From Candidatus Gastranaerophilales bacterium (GTDB taxonomy: Bacteria > Cyanobacteriota > Vampirovibrionia > Gastranaerophilales > Gastranaerophilaceae): DNA of 49,481 nucleotides. Numbering within the stretch: position 1 is the stretch's first letter; each line of letters opens with the position of its first letter. The translations under genes were made by a program, and so were the position numbers. The DNA is taken from positions 1-49,481 of the forward strand of contig CANQOQ010000012.1 of the NCBI GenBank assembly GCA_947625495.1, read 5' to 3'. Below the pieces are notes generated by a model. That model was given only the letters and a program-made list of their open reading frames with translations, ran no database searches and was not told where the DNA came from. Positions 1-8,863 of the stretch are shown here, in pieces.

Positions 1-347
1 TATTTTGCTTCTACATTTTTATAATCTAAACGAGCAAGTCTTTTTATAAAATCTTTATTTTTATAAATTTCACTTAATGGAACTCCGTTTGATTTAAATA
101 ATTTAGTTATCTTTATTTCGCCAATTTTTTCATTAATTTTATTGCTTATTGCATTTTCTGCATTTTCAGCATTTTGAGTTTTTTTTGTGAAATACTCTAT
201 GCCATAACTAACTGAAGTCGGTAATGGATTGAGTTTTTCTCCTTTATTATTTGAAGGTAAAACTTTACTTAAAAATTTATCAGATACCGAAAAATCCTTA
301 TTTCCCGAATAATTGCCGGATATTTGCCCAATTTTTTGTATGAACAT
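1..347 (-). CDS. Hypothetical protein, 5' part only (runs off the window)
   Basis: An open frame reads from an ATG at 347 leftwards to the window edge without a stop, giving about 115 residues beginning MFIQKIGQISGNYSGN. An AAGGAAAG ribosome site lies 5 bases before the ATG, which supports the start. The visible part is hydrophilic, rich in Lys, Asn and Ser, with a short AENAENA repeat and no membrane segment or motif I recognise. Its Ser/Asn-rich N-terminus without a signal peptide recalls the other unknown large proteins of this window. The function is unknown and the C-terminal part lies outside the window. Confidence 0.6.
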   Translation of the reverse strand, partial: MFIQKIGQISGNYSGNKDFSVSDKFLSKVLPSNNKGEKLNPLPTSVSYGIEYFTKKTQNAENAENAISNKINEKIGEIKITKLFKSNGVPLSEIYKNKDFIKRLARLDYKNVEAK

Positions 348-672
348 TTTACTTTCCTTTTATATTATTAAAAAAATTTTTTACTTTAAATTGCCTAATT
401 TTTAACATATGTAAATGAAAACTTGCAGTTTTATTGAATTTCCACAAACAAAAACTTGAAATATTTCTGTTCGCTAAAAAATACAAGAGAAAGAGGTTGT
501 ACAAGGTGAATTTTAAAACAATACAAGAATTTCCCTTATTTCTTTTGGTAAAATAATCTAGAATTCTATAAATCTAAAAATTTAAAATCCGTCTCATTAT
601 TTGTTTTACACAAATGGCAAACCACACAAATTTATATTAAAAAAGAGGCTTATCAGATGCCTCTTAGATAAA
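348..672. other. Intergenic region, AT-rich, no gene seen
   Basis: About 325 bases separate the partial gene from tRNA-Ile. I see no open frame with a ribosome site. The only clear element is the tRNA terminator at its right end, listed separately. It presumably also holds the promoter of the leftmost gene, but no convincing -35/-10 pair stands out. Confidence 0.5.
638..665 (-). terminator. Rho-independent terminator after tRNA-Ile
   Basis: Read on the minus strand, a 7-bp stem (aagaggc/gcctctt) with a 9-base loop is followed by six T residues. It lies just downstream of the tRNA-Ile 3' end and should end that transcript. Confidence 0.75.
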
Positions 673-749
673 TGGTGGGCCATCCTGGACTCGAACCAGG
701 GACCTTACGCTTATCAGGCGTACGCTCTAACCACCTGAGCTAATAGCCC
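673..749 (-). tRNA. tRNA-Ile(GAT)
   Basis: The cloverleaf is complete. The acceptor stem GGGCTAT pairs with ATGGCCC (one G-T pair), the anticodon loop is CTGATAA and the T loop is TTCGAGT. The CCA end is encoded, giving 77 bases. The GAT anticodon reads AUC and AUU. It is followed by its own terminator. Confidence 0.95.
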
Positions 750-797
750 TTGACTTATTGACTATATAATTACACAGACATATTTAAAAATCAAGCA

Positions 798-1091
798 TTA
801 ATCTTCTTTTAATGGTCTTAATAATATTATGGAATTCAAGTTTAACTGTAAAAATTCATGAACTTCAGCTTTTCTGTTTGGGAATTCTCTATGAACTACT
901 TCACAATTTTTAATTGCAACAAACCTTTTTGAACCATTTAATATATCAGAAAGTACTCTGTTCTTTCTGCCTGTTTTGGGCATAAACACATTCCCTTTTA
1001 TTTGGTAATCTTTTGTTATTACAAGAACTCTTTCTGACCAAAGTCCCGTAATAAAACTATTGTCTTCATTTATATCATTTTCATCATACAT
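798..1091 (-). CDS. Small conserved-looking protein at the end of the pilus operon
   Basis: This 97-residue soluble protein of unknown function starts at an ATG 9 to 10 bases after an AAGGA site. It begins 19 bases after the pilC stop, so it is very probably the last gene of the pilus operon. The sequence has an acidic N-terminus, then a strand-rich part (RVLVITKDYQIKGNVF) and a ...SDILNGSKRFVAIKNCEV stretch. This pattern resembles small beta-barrel domains such as DUF6812, but I hold that match loosely. There is no signal peptide or membrane segment, so it should act in the cytoplasm. A role with the pilus machine is inferred only from position. Confidence 0.6.
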   Translation of the reverse strand: MYDENDINEDNSFITGLWSERVLVITKDYQIKGNVFMPKTGRKNRVLSDILNGSKRFVAIKNCEVVHREFPNRKAEVHEFLQLNLNSIILLRPLKED

Positions 1092-1110
1092 ATTTTTTTA
1101 TGTCCTTTCA

Positions 1111-2316
1111 CTACACTGTATATGATTGGAATAACGGCAAATATAAAGATAACGCCAGAAAACAAACTACTGCACCTATAAAAATTAACAATACAGGTTC
1201 TATTAATTTACTTATTGTTTCTATAATTAAGTCAAGTTGCTTATCTATGTGTTGAACAGCTTGAAGCATCAATTCTCCCAAACGACCTGATTGTTCACCT
1301 GTTGCGACCATAAACAATATCATCTTTGGAAATATATTAGCAGCTTTCAAAGAATCGGATAAGTGAACCCCTGACTGCATTTTTTTAATTGATATTTTTA
1401 TTGCATCCTGCATAATATAATTAGACAATGTAGTTCTTGAAAGGTATAAACACTCAATGATAGGTATACCGGCATCATACGCAATTTGAAGAACCGTTAA
1501 AAAGTTTGAAAAAGCAGCCGCTTTAACCAAATCACCTATTAATGGTATTTTTATAACAAAATCATCTATTATTCTTTTTGATGGTTCCCATCTTAACAGA
1601 TATGTAAAAGAAACTATCAATGTAACAATTGAAATAGGAATAGCAATCCATTTATCTTTTAAAAATTCACCTGTATCTATACAGAACTGAGTTATAAAAG
1701 GTAATGCTTTTCCTTGCTGTTCAAACATTTCTTTAAATGCGGGGAATACAAACATTAACATTACCAAAACTACTGCTATTGCCAGCAATACAACAAACAC
1801 AGGATACGTTAAAGCCGATATTACTTTACCTTTAATATCACCTTGTTTTTGTAAAAGCTCAATTAAACGTTCAAATGTTTTATCTATTTCACCTGAATCT
1901 TCACCGGCTTTTGCTAAACCAATATATACCTGACCAAATAAATTTGGATATTTAGATATTGTATCAGATAATGTATAACCTGCAATAATCTGTCTTTTTA
2001 TCTCGCCTGCCAAAAGCCTTACATTTTTTGTGGCTGCATCTTTTTCAATAAATACTAAACTTTCAATAATCGGCAGACCTGCTTTATTTAAAGTTAAAAA
2101 CGTTTGTGTAAAATCAATTTTCTCTTTTAATTTGAGTGATTTTAAAGAGAATGAATTATTAATAACATTTGCACCTGATAATTTTTGTTTTACATTTAAA
2201 AGTTTATAACCTAAATTTTTAATTTTCACACGTGCTTCAGCTGTTGATTTGGCATCAACAGTACCTTTTATTACTTCACCATTCCATTTTTGTGCTTCAT
2301 ACTCATATCTGGTCAT
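1111..2316 (-). CDS. pilC: Type IV pilus / type II secretion inner-membrane platform protein (PilC/GspF family)
   Basis: The 401-residue protein is the usual length for PilC/GspF. Such proteins form the inner-membrane platform on which the PilB motor drives pilin assembly. Two GspF repeats are visible: one from about 70 to 190 (FTQTFLTLNKAGLPIIESL...AGEDSGEIDKTFERL) and one from about 270 to 390 (FLTVLQIAYDAGIPIIECL...GEQSGRLGELM). Each is followed by hydrophobic helices, including residues about 165-190 and a C-terminal helix near 370-395. The short N-terminal segment (YEYEAQKWNGEVIKGTVDA) is also typical. The start ATG has a GAGG site 9 bases upstream, and the gene begins 10 bases after the pilB stop. 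Confidence 0.93.
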   Translation of the reverse strand: MTRYEYEAQKWNGEVIKGTVDAKSTAEARVKIKNLGYKLLNVKQKLSGANVINNSFSLKSLKLKEKIDFTQTFLTLNKAGLPIIESLVFIEKDAATKNVRLLAGEIKRQIIAGYTLSDTISKYPNLFGQVYIGLAKAGEDSGEIDKTFERLIELLQKQGDIKGKVISALTYPVFVVLLAIAVVLVMLMFVFPAFKEMFEQQGKALPFITQFCIDTGEFLKDKWIAIPISIVTLIVSFTYLLRWEPSKRIIDDFVIKIPLIGDLVKAAAFSNFLTVLQIAYDAGIPIIECLYLSRTTLSNYIMQDAIKISIKKMQSGVHLSDSLKAANIFPKMILFMVATGEQSGRLGELMLQAVQHIDKQLDLIIETISKLIEPVLLIFIGAVVCFLALSLYLPLFQSYTV

Positions 2317-2326
2317 ATACTAAGCC

Positions 2327-4444
2327 TCACTCTGTAACAGGTCCTAATACACGTAAAAATTCTGAAATAGTAGTATTACCCTCAATAATATGTTTCAAAC
2401 AAGCTTGATGTAATGTCTTCATTCCTGCACCTACGGCAACTTCTTCAATTTGAACATCATGCGCACCTTGTGCAATCAATCTTTTTATTTCTTTTGTTAT
2501 AGGCATTATTTCATATACACCAAGTCGTCCCAAATACCCCTCGAAGTTACACTTTTCACATCCGTTAGGTTTATATATAGGTGTTTTCATAAATTTCTGT
2601 ATTTCTGCTTCATTACCTGCAACAACTTGTTCTGCTTCTTCTCTGGTTGGGAAATATTGAGTTCTGCAGTGAGGACATAGTTGACGAACAAGTCTTTGTG
2701 CAATTATACCAACTAATGTTGATGAAACTAAATAATCTTTAGCACCCATATCTATTAATCTGGTAATTGTAGCCGCTGAAGAGTTCGTATGCAGAGTTGA
2801 CAGAACAAGGTGACCTGTAAGAGCAGCTGATATAGCTGTTTCAAGAGTTTCCAAATCACGAATTTCACCTACAAGTATTACGTCAGGGTCCTGTCTTAAA
2901 ATTGCACGCATACATGATGCAAATGTTATACCTGCTTTTGTATTTATTTGAGACTGATTTATACCGTCTATTCTAATTTCAATAGGATCTTCAATGGTTG
3001 TTATATTAATTTTTTCACTATTTATAGCTTCTAATAAAGTATATAAAGTAGTAGTTTTACCTGAACCGGTAGGACCTGTTGTCAGTATTATACCGTTTGG
3101 AACACTTTCCATTTTTTTTATCAATTCAACATCTTCAGGGAATGCACCTTTAATAGTCAATGAATCAGTAGAATTTGACATGGAAACAGCAGGAGCAAGA
3201 ATTCTGATTACCATTTTTTCCTGTTCACCAACAGCCAATGTATTAATTCTGAAATCATAATCTTTATCTTTATATGTTATAGAAAAAGAACCGTCTTGAG
3301 GTCGTCTGTGTTCAGCAATATTCATTTTGGATATTACTTTAAGACGCGTTAAAATAGCCGATTCACTATTTTCGGGAAGTTTAAGCATTTCATGTAAAAT
3401 ACCGTCTTTTCTGTATCTTACACAATAACCGTCTAATCTCGGTTCAATATGAATATCAGATGCACCCATATCAATACCATCTGATATCATTTTGTTTACA
3501 AATTTAACAACAATACTTGAATCATCTTGAAGCTCTTTTCGTGCCTGCTCAATTATTGTATCTTCTCTTTCTTCATTCTTAGTCTGACGTTCAATCCTTC
3601 TTATCATTTTGTTTGTAGATTTTTTTTGTTCAGAGAACATATTCTGCAAACACATCATAAACTCGTAATGAGTTATAATTAAAATGCTGGGCTTCAAACC
3701 TGTTAAAAATATAATATCATTGATAACTTTCTTATCGTTAGGATTTACCATACCAACAACAAGAACTTTATCATCATAACTTATAGGAATAACTTTATTC
3801 AATCTTATAAAGTCTTCAGGCAACATAGAAGCAACCTGCTCTGATATTTTTAATTGATCGGAAGCAACAGCTTCATAACCTTGTTGAGCTGTTAATGCTA
3901 TTTTAAGATTGTCTAAAGTAATATATCCCTTCTGTACAAGCATTGTACCAATAGGAATACCATTTTTCTTGGAATCAACCAGAGCATTAAATAATTGCTC
4001 TTGAGTTATAAATCCCATATCTATTAAGATTTCACCAATTTTTTTTACAGGAATACCTGTATTCACAGGTGCTTTGGCATCTGAAATATTCTCATTCTGA
4101 TGCTCGTCTGAATCTTTGTATGTTATTTCATGCGAATCATCAGGTTTAATATTTTCATCTATAGACTCAGCCGGATTTTCTAAATTTGTATATACATAAC
4201 TAATTATCTCTTTAAATTCATCTTCTGAAATCTGTTTAAAAGATATATTACTGTTATTTGAAATATCCTGTATAACAGGTCTGACTGAATCCAAATCTGT
4301 TTTTTCTGTTACCACTGAAAAAACAGAACCTTTTGCACAGCGAATTGGCATGTACATTCTATTTGCCATATCCTGAATATTAAATTTAGATATTAGTTCA
4401 AAATCTATAACTTGAATTAGTTTATTAATAACTTGGTCTGACAC
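2327..4444 (-). CDS. pilB: Type IV pilus assembly ATPase (PilB/GspE family)
   Basis: This 705-residue cytoplasmic hexameric ATPase powers pilin extension or type II secretion. An unusual N-terminal region of about 130 residues precedes a GspE-II/MshEN domain (GEILIDMGFITQEQLFNAL). The secretion ATPase domain follows, with Walker A GPTGSGKTTTLY, the Asp box ITTIEDPIEIRI, Walker B-like DPDVILVGEIRD and the His box TGHLVLSTLHTN. A zinc-binding CPHC...CEKC pair lies near residues 595-640, as in PilB and GspE. Translation appears to start at GTG, 8 bases after an AGGA, and the gene begins 11 bases after the secretin stop. PilT, used for retraction, is not in the window. Confidence 0.93.
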   Translation of the reverse strand: MSDQVINKLIQVIDFELISKFNIQDMANRMYMPIRCAKGSVFSVVTEKTDLDSVRPVIQDISNNSNISFKQISEDEFKEIISYVYTNLENPAESIDENIKPDDSHEITYKDSDEHQNENISDAKAPVNTGIPVKKIGEILIDMGFITQEQLFNALVDSKKNGIPIGTMLVQKGYITLDNLKIALTAQQGYEAVASDQLKISEQVASMLPEDFIRLNKVIPISYDDKVLVVGMVNPNDKKVINDIIFLTGLKPSILIITHYEFMMCLQNMFSEQKKSTNKMIRRIERQTKNEEREDTIIEQARKELQDDSSIVVKFVNKMISDGIDMGASDIHIEPRLDGYCVRYRKDGILHEMLKLPENSESAILTRLKVISKMNIAEHRRPQDGSFSITYKDKDYDFRINTLAVGEQEKMVIRILAPAVSMSNSTDSLTIKGAFPEDVELIKKMESVPNGIILTTGPTGSGKTTTLYTLLEAINSEKINITTIEDPIEIRIDGINQSQINTKAGITFASCMRAILRQDPDVILVGEIRDLETLETAISAALTGHLVLSTLHTNSSAATITRLIDMGAKDYLVSSTLVGIIAQRLVRQLCPHCRTQYFPTREEAEQVVAGNEAEIQKFMKTPIYKPNGCEKCNFEGYLGRLGVYEIMPITKEIKRLIAQGAHDVQIEEVAVGAGMKTLHQACLKHIIEGNTTISEFLRVLGPVTE

Positions 4445-4455
4445 TTATGTAATTC

Positions 4456-6240
4456 CTACAATTCTGCAACATCTTCCGTATCTTTGATTATTCTTGGAGT
4501 TATCATTATTAACAATTCTTCTTTTCTTGTATGTTTATTTTGATTTCTAAAGAAGAAGCCCAATACAGGAATATCACCTAAGAGCGGAAACTTACCGGTA
4601 TAGCTACTATCTTCTTGTTGAATCATACCGCCTAATAATAGTGTTTCTTCGTCTTTAATTCTGACATTGGATAAATCTAAATTATGTCTTTGAAGTAAAG
4701 TAGCAGCTGTATATGGTACACCTTCATATTCATCGGTTATTTCTCTATATATGGAAGCGTAATTTGGTTTCAAATTTAAAGAAACATACCCATCAGGACT
4801 GATAAACGGAGTCAGTTCAAATTTAATACCGTTATCTTTTGCAACGTTATACGTTTTTTGTACAGAAGAATTACTCATAATACCAATAGTAGTATTTGAC
4901 AAAATTTGGACTGTCGTAGAAGCTATATAATCCTGCGTAAGGTCAATTGTTGATTTTTTACCGTTAGTAATAACTATTTTCGGATTAGCCAGCATTCTAG
5001 CTTTATTATTCTCTATTAAATAAGAAATAGTTTGTCCGAGCATTCTTGCACCTTGACCGTTGCTTGGACCATGCCACATGTATTGACTTGTATTAGTTTC
5101 ACCGCCGGTAAAGTTAACGTTAATATGTTTACCGTTTAATACCCAATCATTATTGAAAGTTCTTGATCCGTCTTCTGTAAGAGCTACGATAGAGAGTTCA
5201 AGATAAGCCTGAGGCTGTTTTCTGTCATTTTCAATAATAAAATCATTAACCATTTGAACTTGCTGTTCACTTCCGCCAACCATTGTAAGCGTTCCTAATT
5301 CAGGCTGTACATAAATGATTAGTGTTGGTTTTGCTCTATATGAGTCCAAATTAGTTGTTGAAACAGAACTTTTTAATGTACAAGCAACCATACCGCCGCC
5401 AAGAGATAACGTATCCGATGTTGACTTATCAGGTGCCGTTTTCATTTGAAATTCCGCATTTAATTTTGCTTTATAAGAACCTGAAGTTGAACCTTCTTTA
5501 GATAATGAACCTGTAAAAGGAAGCTGAAATAGTGTTTCACATATCATCTTAGCCATTTCAAAAGGTGTTGTATGGTTTACTCTGTATGTAGTCATTGTCG
5601 GTTTTTTATCAAATTTATCAACAATCTTTTTTGCCAATAAATAATCATTTTCGGTACCAAAAATTAAGAGTTCATTTTTATCGGCATTTGTAGTTACTAT
5701 AGGACCAAAAGATAATCCCGGAGTATTTAGTGAAAATACATTAGTATTTAAAAAATAAGCAATATAAGCAGCATCTGCATATTTAACCGGTATAATCGTA
5801 ATATTATCTTTTGATAAATTCAAATTTTCAGAACTGTTTGTTGATACAATTAATAAAGTTTTATCCTTAATAACATACGTTAACCCGCACATTTTCATAA
5901 CCATTTTAAATGCATCTTCCAAAGATACATCAACTAAGTCAAGAGTAACTTTACCTTTTGCCGATTCATGGAAAACAATATTTAAACCGGCTTTATCCGC
6001 AAACATTCTAAGAACTTGCTGAACATCTGTATTTCTTAAACTAAGATTTATTTTTTGTCCGTTATCAACGAAATTAATATCTCCTTCAAGAATTATTTTG
6101 TCTCTGACGTCATAATCAGTTCTGACATCAGGAGTACCAAGGTCATATTCAAGAGGAGCCGCATTTGCCATATTTGTTGCAAGTAACGACACACATCCTG
6201 CTACAAACAATAATTTTGATATGTTTTTTAATCTAATCAT
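4456..6240 (-). CDS. pilQ: Secretin (PilQ/GspD family outer-membrane channel)
   Basis: This 594-residue protein has an N-terminal signal peptide (hydrophobic core LLFVAGCVSLLATNMANA). An STN/N0-like domain follows at about 60-130 (INLSLRNTDVQQVLRMFADKAGLNIV), then N1-like domains and a C-terminal secretin domain. The latter shows the family signature near the end (VRIKDEETLLLGGMIQQE ... PLLGDIPVLGFFFR ... KEELLIMITPRII). Secretins assemble as multimeric gated rings in the outer membrane, so this gene implies a diderm envelope. It lies between the PilP-like protein and PilB, which fits one pilus or secretion operon. Telling PilQ from GspD needs a phylogeny; neighbours pilB and pilC with a PilP-like protein favour a pilus. 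Confidence 0.9.
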   Translation of the reverse strand: MIRLKNISKLLFVAGCVSLLATNMANAAPLEYDLGTPDVRTDYDVRDKIILEGDINFVDNGQKINLSLRNTDVQQVLRMFADKAGLNIVFHESAKGKVTLDLVDVSLEDAFKMVMKMCGLTYVIKDKTLLIVSTNSSENLNLSKDNITIIPVKYADAAYIAYFLNTNVFSLNTPGLSFGPIVTTNADKNELLIFGTENDYLLAKKIVDKFDKKPTMTTYRVNHTTPFEMAKMICETLFQLPFTGSLSKEGSTSGSYKAKLNAEFQMKTAPDKSTSDTLSLGGGMVACTLKSSVSTTNLDSYRAKPTLIIYVQPELGTLTMVGGSEQQVQMVNDFIIENDRKQPQAYLELSIVALTEDGSRTFNNDWVLNGKHINVNFTGGETNTSQYMWHGPSNGQGARMLGQTISYLIENNKARMLANPKIVITNGKKSTIDLTQDYIASTTVQILSNTTIGIMSNSSVQKTYNVAKDNGIKFELTPFISPDGYVSLNLKPNYASIYREITDEYEGVPYTAATLLQRHNLDLSNVRIKDEETLLLGGMIQQEDSSYTGKFPLLGDIPVLGFFFRNQNKHTRKEELLIMITPRIIKDTEDVAEL

Positions 6241-6263
6241 AATATATATTCTAACTCCTCTAA

Positions 6264-7250
6264 TTAATTCTTGTATCTACCAGCAAATTTCTTTTCCAAA
6301 TTAGCAACATTACTTTGTTTCTCCAGCTTTCCTTTTGTAAAAAGCTCACCTACTGAAGCAACATAATGATTATTTTTATAACTAATTTGAACTTTATCTT
6401 CCGTAATAGACTCTATTTTATAACCGGAAATAACATCACCGACTTTAACAAATGAATCCACACCATTTAAATTAATAATGGCAGAAGGACTTTCTTTATC
6501 AAATAGAATACCCGAAATTTGAGTATTTAGTAATTTTACAAGATTTTCATCAGGAACCGAAGCTGTAGGCGGTTCTATAATTTCAAAAGGTGTATCATTA
6601 ACCAAATATTTAGGTTTGGGCGGTTCCACCACAACAGTTTCCGTTTTATAAACCGGCGGTTTAAACGGATTTGAATTAACTACTTTATCATAAGAAATAA
6701 TAATATCGTTATTTTCCTTAGACGGATCAAGAGATAAATTTTCAGAAGATTTATTAAACATATCTTCACCTGTTACAGGAGATGAATCCGTACTATCTTT
6801 TACACTGGCAACAACTTCGCCTTCATTGCCCGTAGTAGTAACAGTAGCTTCACCATTTGATTGATTAAAATCAACACTCATCATATCGGAAGAATTTCCG
6901 CCTGCCTGTTCAAAGAACATATCACCCATATCTTGTGAAGACTGTTGATTTTCACCGTCATTTTGTTGTTGTTCTATAACAGTCTGATCTGCAGATAAAC
7001 CGCCATCATCAGCATTTTTATTTGCATTCATTTTGGATACGAAAATAGCACCCGCTACACCTATCAATAAAAGTGCAATTATTATTAAAGGCAGCTGATT
7101 TGTTTTTTTCTTTTCAGAAGCATGACCATAATCATCATCTTCTTCGTAATCATCTTGTTCAGAATATTCTTCTTCGTAATCATCCGTAGTTGATGTTTGT
7201 TCTTCTTCCGAATATTCCATATCATCCCACTGTTTTTCTTTATCTACCAT
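6264..7250 (-). CDS. PilP/GspC-like inner-membrane protein with acidic cytoplasmic tail
   Basis: The ATG at 7250 (328 residues, MVDKEKQWDD) is preferred because AGAGTGAG lies just upstream; a GTG at 7259 is the alternative. A strongly acidic stretch (YEEEYSEQDDYEEDDDY) comes before a single membrane helix (LPLIIIALLLIGVAGAIFV, about residues 53-72). A low-complexity linker rich in Gln, Asn, Ser and Asp follows, and then a compact C-terminal domain. The NPFKPP segment and the end ISGILFDKESPSAIINLNGVD...VKVGDVISGYKIESI match the homology region of PilP and GspC, which links the inner-membrane complex to the secretin periplasmic domains. As first gene of the operon it probably does this for the adjacent secretin. 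The long acidic tail is not usual for PilP. Confidence 0.65.
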   Translation of the reverse strand: MVDKEKQWDDMEYSEEEQTSTTDDYEEEYSEQDDYEEDDDYGHASEKKKTNQLPLIIIALLLIGVAGAIFVSKMNANKNADDGGLSADQTVIEQQQNDGENQQSSQDMGDMFFEQAGGNSSDMMSVDFNQSNGEATVTTTGNEGEVVASVKDSTDSSPVTGEDMFNKSSENLSLDPSKENNDIIISYDKVVNSNPFKPPVYKTETVVVEPPKPKYLVNDTPFEIIEPPTASVPDENLVKLLNTQISGILFDKESPSAIINLNGVDSFVKVGDVISGYKIESITEDKVQISYKNNHYVASVGELFTKGKLEKQSNVANLEKKFAGRYKN

Positions 7251-7286
7251 ATTTCTCACTCTTTATTCCGAATAAGTTTCATTTAT

Positions 7287-7315
7287 ATTTTACACACATT
7301 AGTTAAAATGGGCAA
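7287..7315 (-). promoter_or_regulatory. Candidate sigma-70 type promoter of the pilus operon
   Basis: On the minus strand TTGCCC (7315-7310) and TAAAAT (7292-7287) are separated by 17 bases. They lie about 35 bases upstream of the start of the first operon gene. Confidence 0.4.
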
Positions 7316-7438
7316 ATATATAATTTTTGTAATATCTTATCAAAAAATAAGAACTATAACAACCAGTTTAAAATGTTTTGACAGTTTTTACGTCAATCAA
7401 ATGCATGAATTTTTATTTAAAAAATTTAAAAAATAAAA

Positions 7439-7510
7439 AGGCGGCACCCAGATTCGAACTGGGGGATAAAAGCTTTGCAGGCTTCTGCCTTACCACTTGG
7501 CCATGCCGCC
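7439..7510 (-). tRNA. tRNA-Cys(GCA)
   Basis: The acceptor stem GGCGGCA pairs perfectly with TGCCGCC and the discriminator base is U, as usual for cysteine tRNA. The anticodon loop is CTGCAAA and the T loop TTCGAAT. CCA is not encoded, unlike in the tRNA-Ile gene of this window. Confidence 0.95.
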
Positions 7511-7521
7511 AAAACTAAAAT

Positions 7522-7594
7522 AGCGGAAGACGGGACTCGGACCCGCGACATTCTGCTTGGAAGGCAGATGCTCTACCAACTGAGCTACTTCCGC
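7522..7594 (-). tRNA. tRNA-Gly(TCC)
   Basis: The acceptor stem GCGGAAG pairs with CTTCCGC, the anticodon loop is CTTCCAA and the discriminator is U. CCA is not encoded. It lies 11 bases upstream of tRNA-Cys in the same direction. This species is the one missing from the tRNA cluster upstream of tuf at the other end of the window. Confidence 0.95.
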
Positions 7595-7667
7595 ATTTAA
7601 AGAAGTTTTGCTTCTTTTATATACTAACTGAAAAGTTTTTATTTCGCAATAATAAATTTATATATTT

Positions 7668-8210
7668 TTATAATACTGTGTGTATAGCCAGATAAATTAA
7701 TAAAGCAGCCCCAATCCTCTCTAAATAAGCTGTCGGAATTTTTTTTAACGGAGATGATATCCAAAATCCCGTAAAAGAATCAATAAATGTTATAATCCCG
7801 ATTGACAATGAAGAAGCCAATATATTGGTTTGCGTTAATTCTAAATTTATACCTGCTGCAAATGCATCAATACTTGTTGCTATTGAAAGACAGAATATGC
7901 AAAATAACGAAATACATTTTTTTTGAGACTCTTCTTTTTTATTAAAAGAACTTTGTATGAATTTTAAAGCTAATATCAAAAATATGGAAAAAACAATCCA
8001 TTTCGAAATTATTTCAAATTTAAAAAAAGGAAGTGAAATAAAACCGGCACCTAAAACAGGCATAAGAAACTGAAAAAAACCAAAAGCTATAGACAGCATT
8101 AATGAATTTTTCAGCCTGTTCTTATTTATTATCAATCCGTAAGAAAGACATACAATAAAAGCATCTATAGACATAGCAACAGAAAGTATAATTATTTCAA
8201 AATTAGTCAT
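7668..8210 (-). CDS. mntP: MntP-like manganese efflux pump
   Basis: This 180-residue protein has six predicted membrane helices in two homologous halves. Each half carries the family motif: AMSIDAFIVCLSYG at the start and ATSIDAFAAGI at about residue 111. The paired acidic SIDAF motifs are the conserved ion-binding signature of MntP (formerly DUF204), which exports Mn2+ across the inner membrane. Length and topology agree with the family. The ribosome site is weak. No manganese (yybP-ykoY type) riboswitch is visible, because the gene starts 16 bases after the rpsP terminator. Confidence 0.88.
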   Translation of the reverse strand: MTNFEIIILSVAMSIDAFIVCLSYGLIINKNRLKNSLMLSIAFGFFQFLMPVLGAGFISLPFFKFEIISKWIVFSIFLILALKFIQSSFNKKEESQKKCISLFCIFCLSIATSIDAFAAGINLELTQTNILASSLSIGIITFIDSFTGFWISSPLKKIPTAYLERIGAALLIYLAIHTVL

Positions 8211-8225
8211 AAATAAAATTTAGCA

Positions 8226-8253
8226 TAAAAAAAACCGCTTTTGTTAAAGCGGT
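8226..8253 (-). terminator. Rho-independent terminator after rpsP
   Basis: On the minus strand the stem accgctt/aagcggt (7 bp, 6-base loop) is followed by eight T residues. It lies between the rpsP stop and the mntP start, so mntP is either read through or has its own weak promoter. Confidence 0.85.
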
Positions 8254-8293
8254 AAATAAGTGTTCTCTTTCCCTGTAAAATTTATATACAAGC

Positions 8294-8662
8294 TTAGGCT
8301 TGAACTGCATCAGAAGAAGCAGATTCGGCTTCTTCGGCAGCTTTAGCAGCTGCTTCTTTTTCTGCTTGCATTTTTGCCTGTGCTTTTTTAGATAATTTTT
8401 CTGTTTCTTTTTTTACATAATTCAAAGTGCCGTCTTCCCTGCAGTTGTTAATTAAGAACTGAACGGTTTCAGTAGGCTGTGCACCTTTTTTTATCCAATC
8501 TAATGCAGATTGTTTATCTAATTTCATTTCTTTGGTTTTAGGATTATAGAAGCCCAATTGTTGAATGGGAGCAGTTTCTCTTTTCGTTGTAGAATTTAGG
8601 ACTACAACTCTATAAACTGGATTCTTTTTATAACCTAATCTTCTTAATCTGATTTTAACCAT
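8294..8662 (-). CDS. rpsP: Small ribosomal subunit protein bS16
   Basis: The protein starts MVKIRLRRLGYKKNPVYRVVV, the invariant N-terminus of bS16. The ATG at 8662 is chosen over an in-frame ATG 10 codons upstream because it gives the canonical start and has a GGAGA site 12 bases before it. At 122 residues it is longer than many bS16 proteins, owing to an Ala/Glu/Lys-rich tail (KKAQAKMQAEKEAAAKAAEEAES) that probably extends from the ribosome as a helix. bS16 binds 16S rRNA early in 30S assembly. The usual partners rimM, trmD and rplS are not adjacent, so the gene stands alone here, with its own terminator. Confidence 0.97.
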   Translation of the reverse strand: MVKIRLRRLGYKKNPVYRVVVLNSTTKRETAPIQQLGFYNPKTKEMKLDKQSALDWIKKGAQPTETVQFLINNCREDGTLNYVKKETEKLSKKAQAKMQAEKEAAAKAAEEAESASSDAVQA

Positions 8663-8809
8663 TGTGGTATATTTCTCCATTTTAATATGCACTATGCCGG
8701 ATATCCGGCTTGCAGCCGTTAAACTTAAAGGATTAAAAGAGGATTCCTTCTCGTTCTTCTTTTATGAAATCACAAGCAAAATAAATAATCAAGTCGTTTT
8801 TTTTAATTT

Positions 8810-8839
8810 TTGTAACTAATCTTAAAATTATGTTATAAT
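8810..8839 (+). promoter_or_regulatory. Promoter of the kdsC-TPR-lysC operon
   Basis: A perfect TATAAT at 8834-8839 has an extended -10 TG at 8831-8832. A weak -35 match TTGTAA lies at 8810-8815, 18 bases away. The start codon of the first gene follows 24 bases later, with AGGAAG as ribosome site. Confidence 0.65.
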
Positions 8840-8863
8840 CAGCCTATATACAGGAAGAAACAA

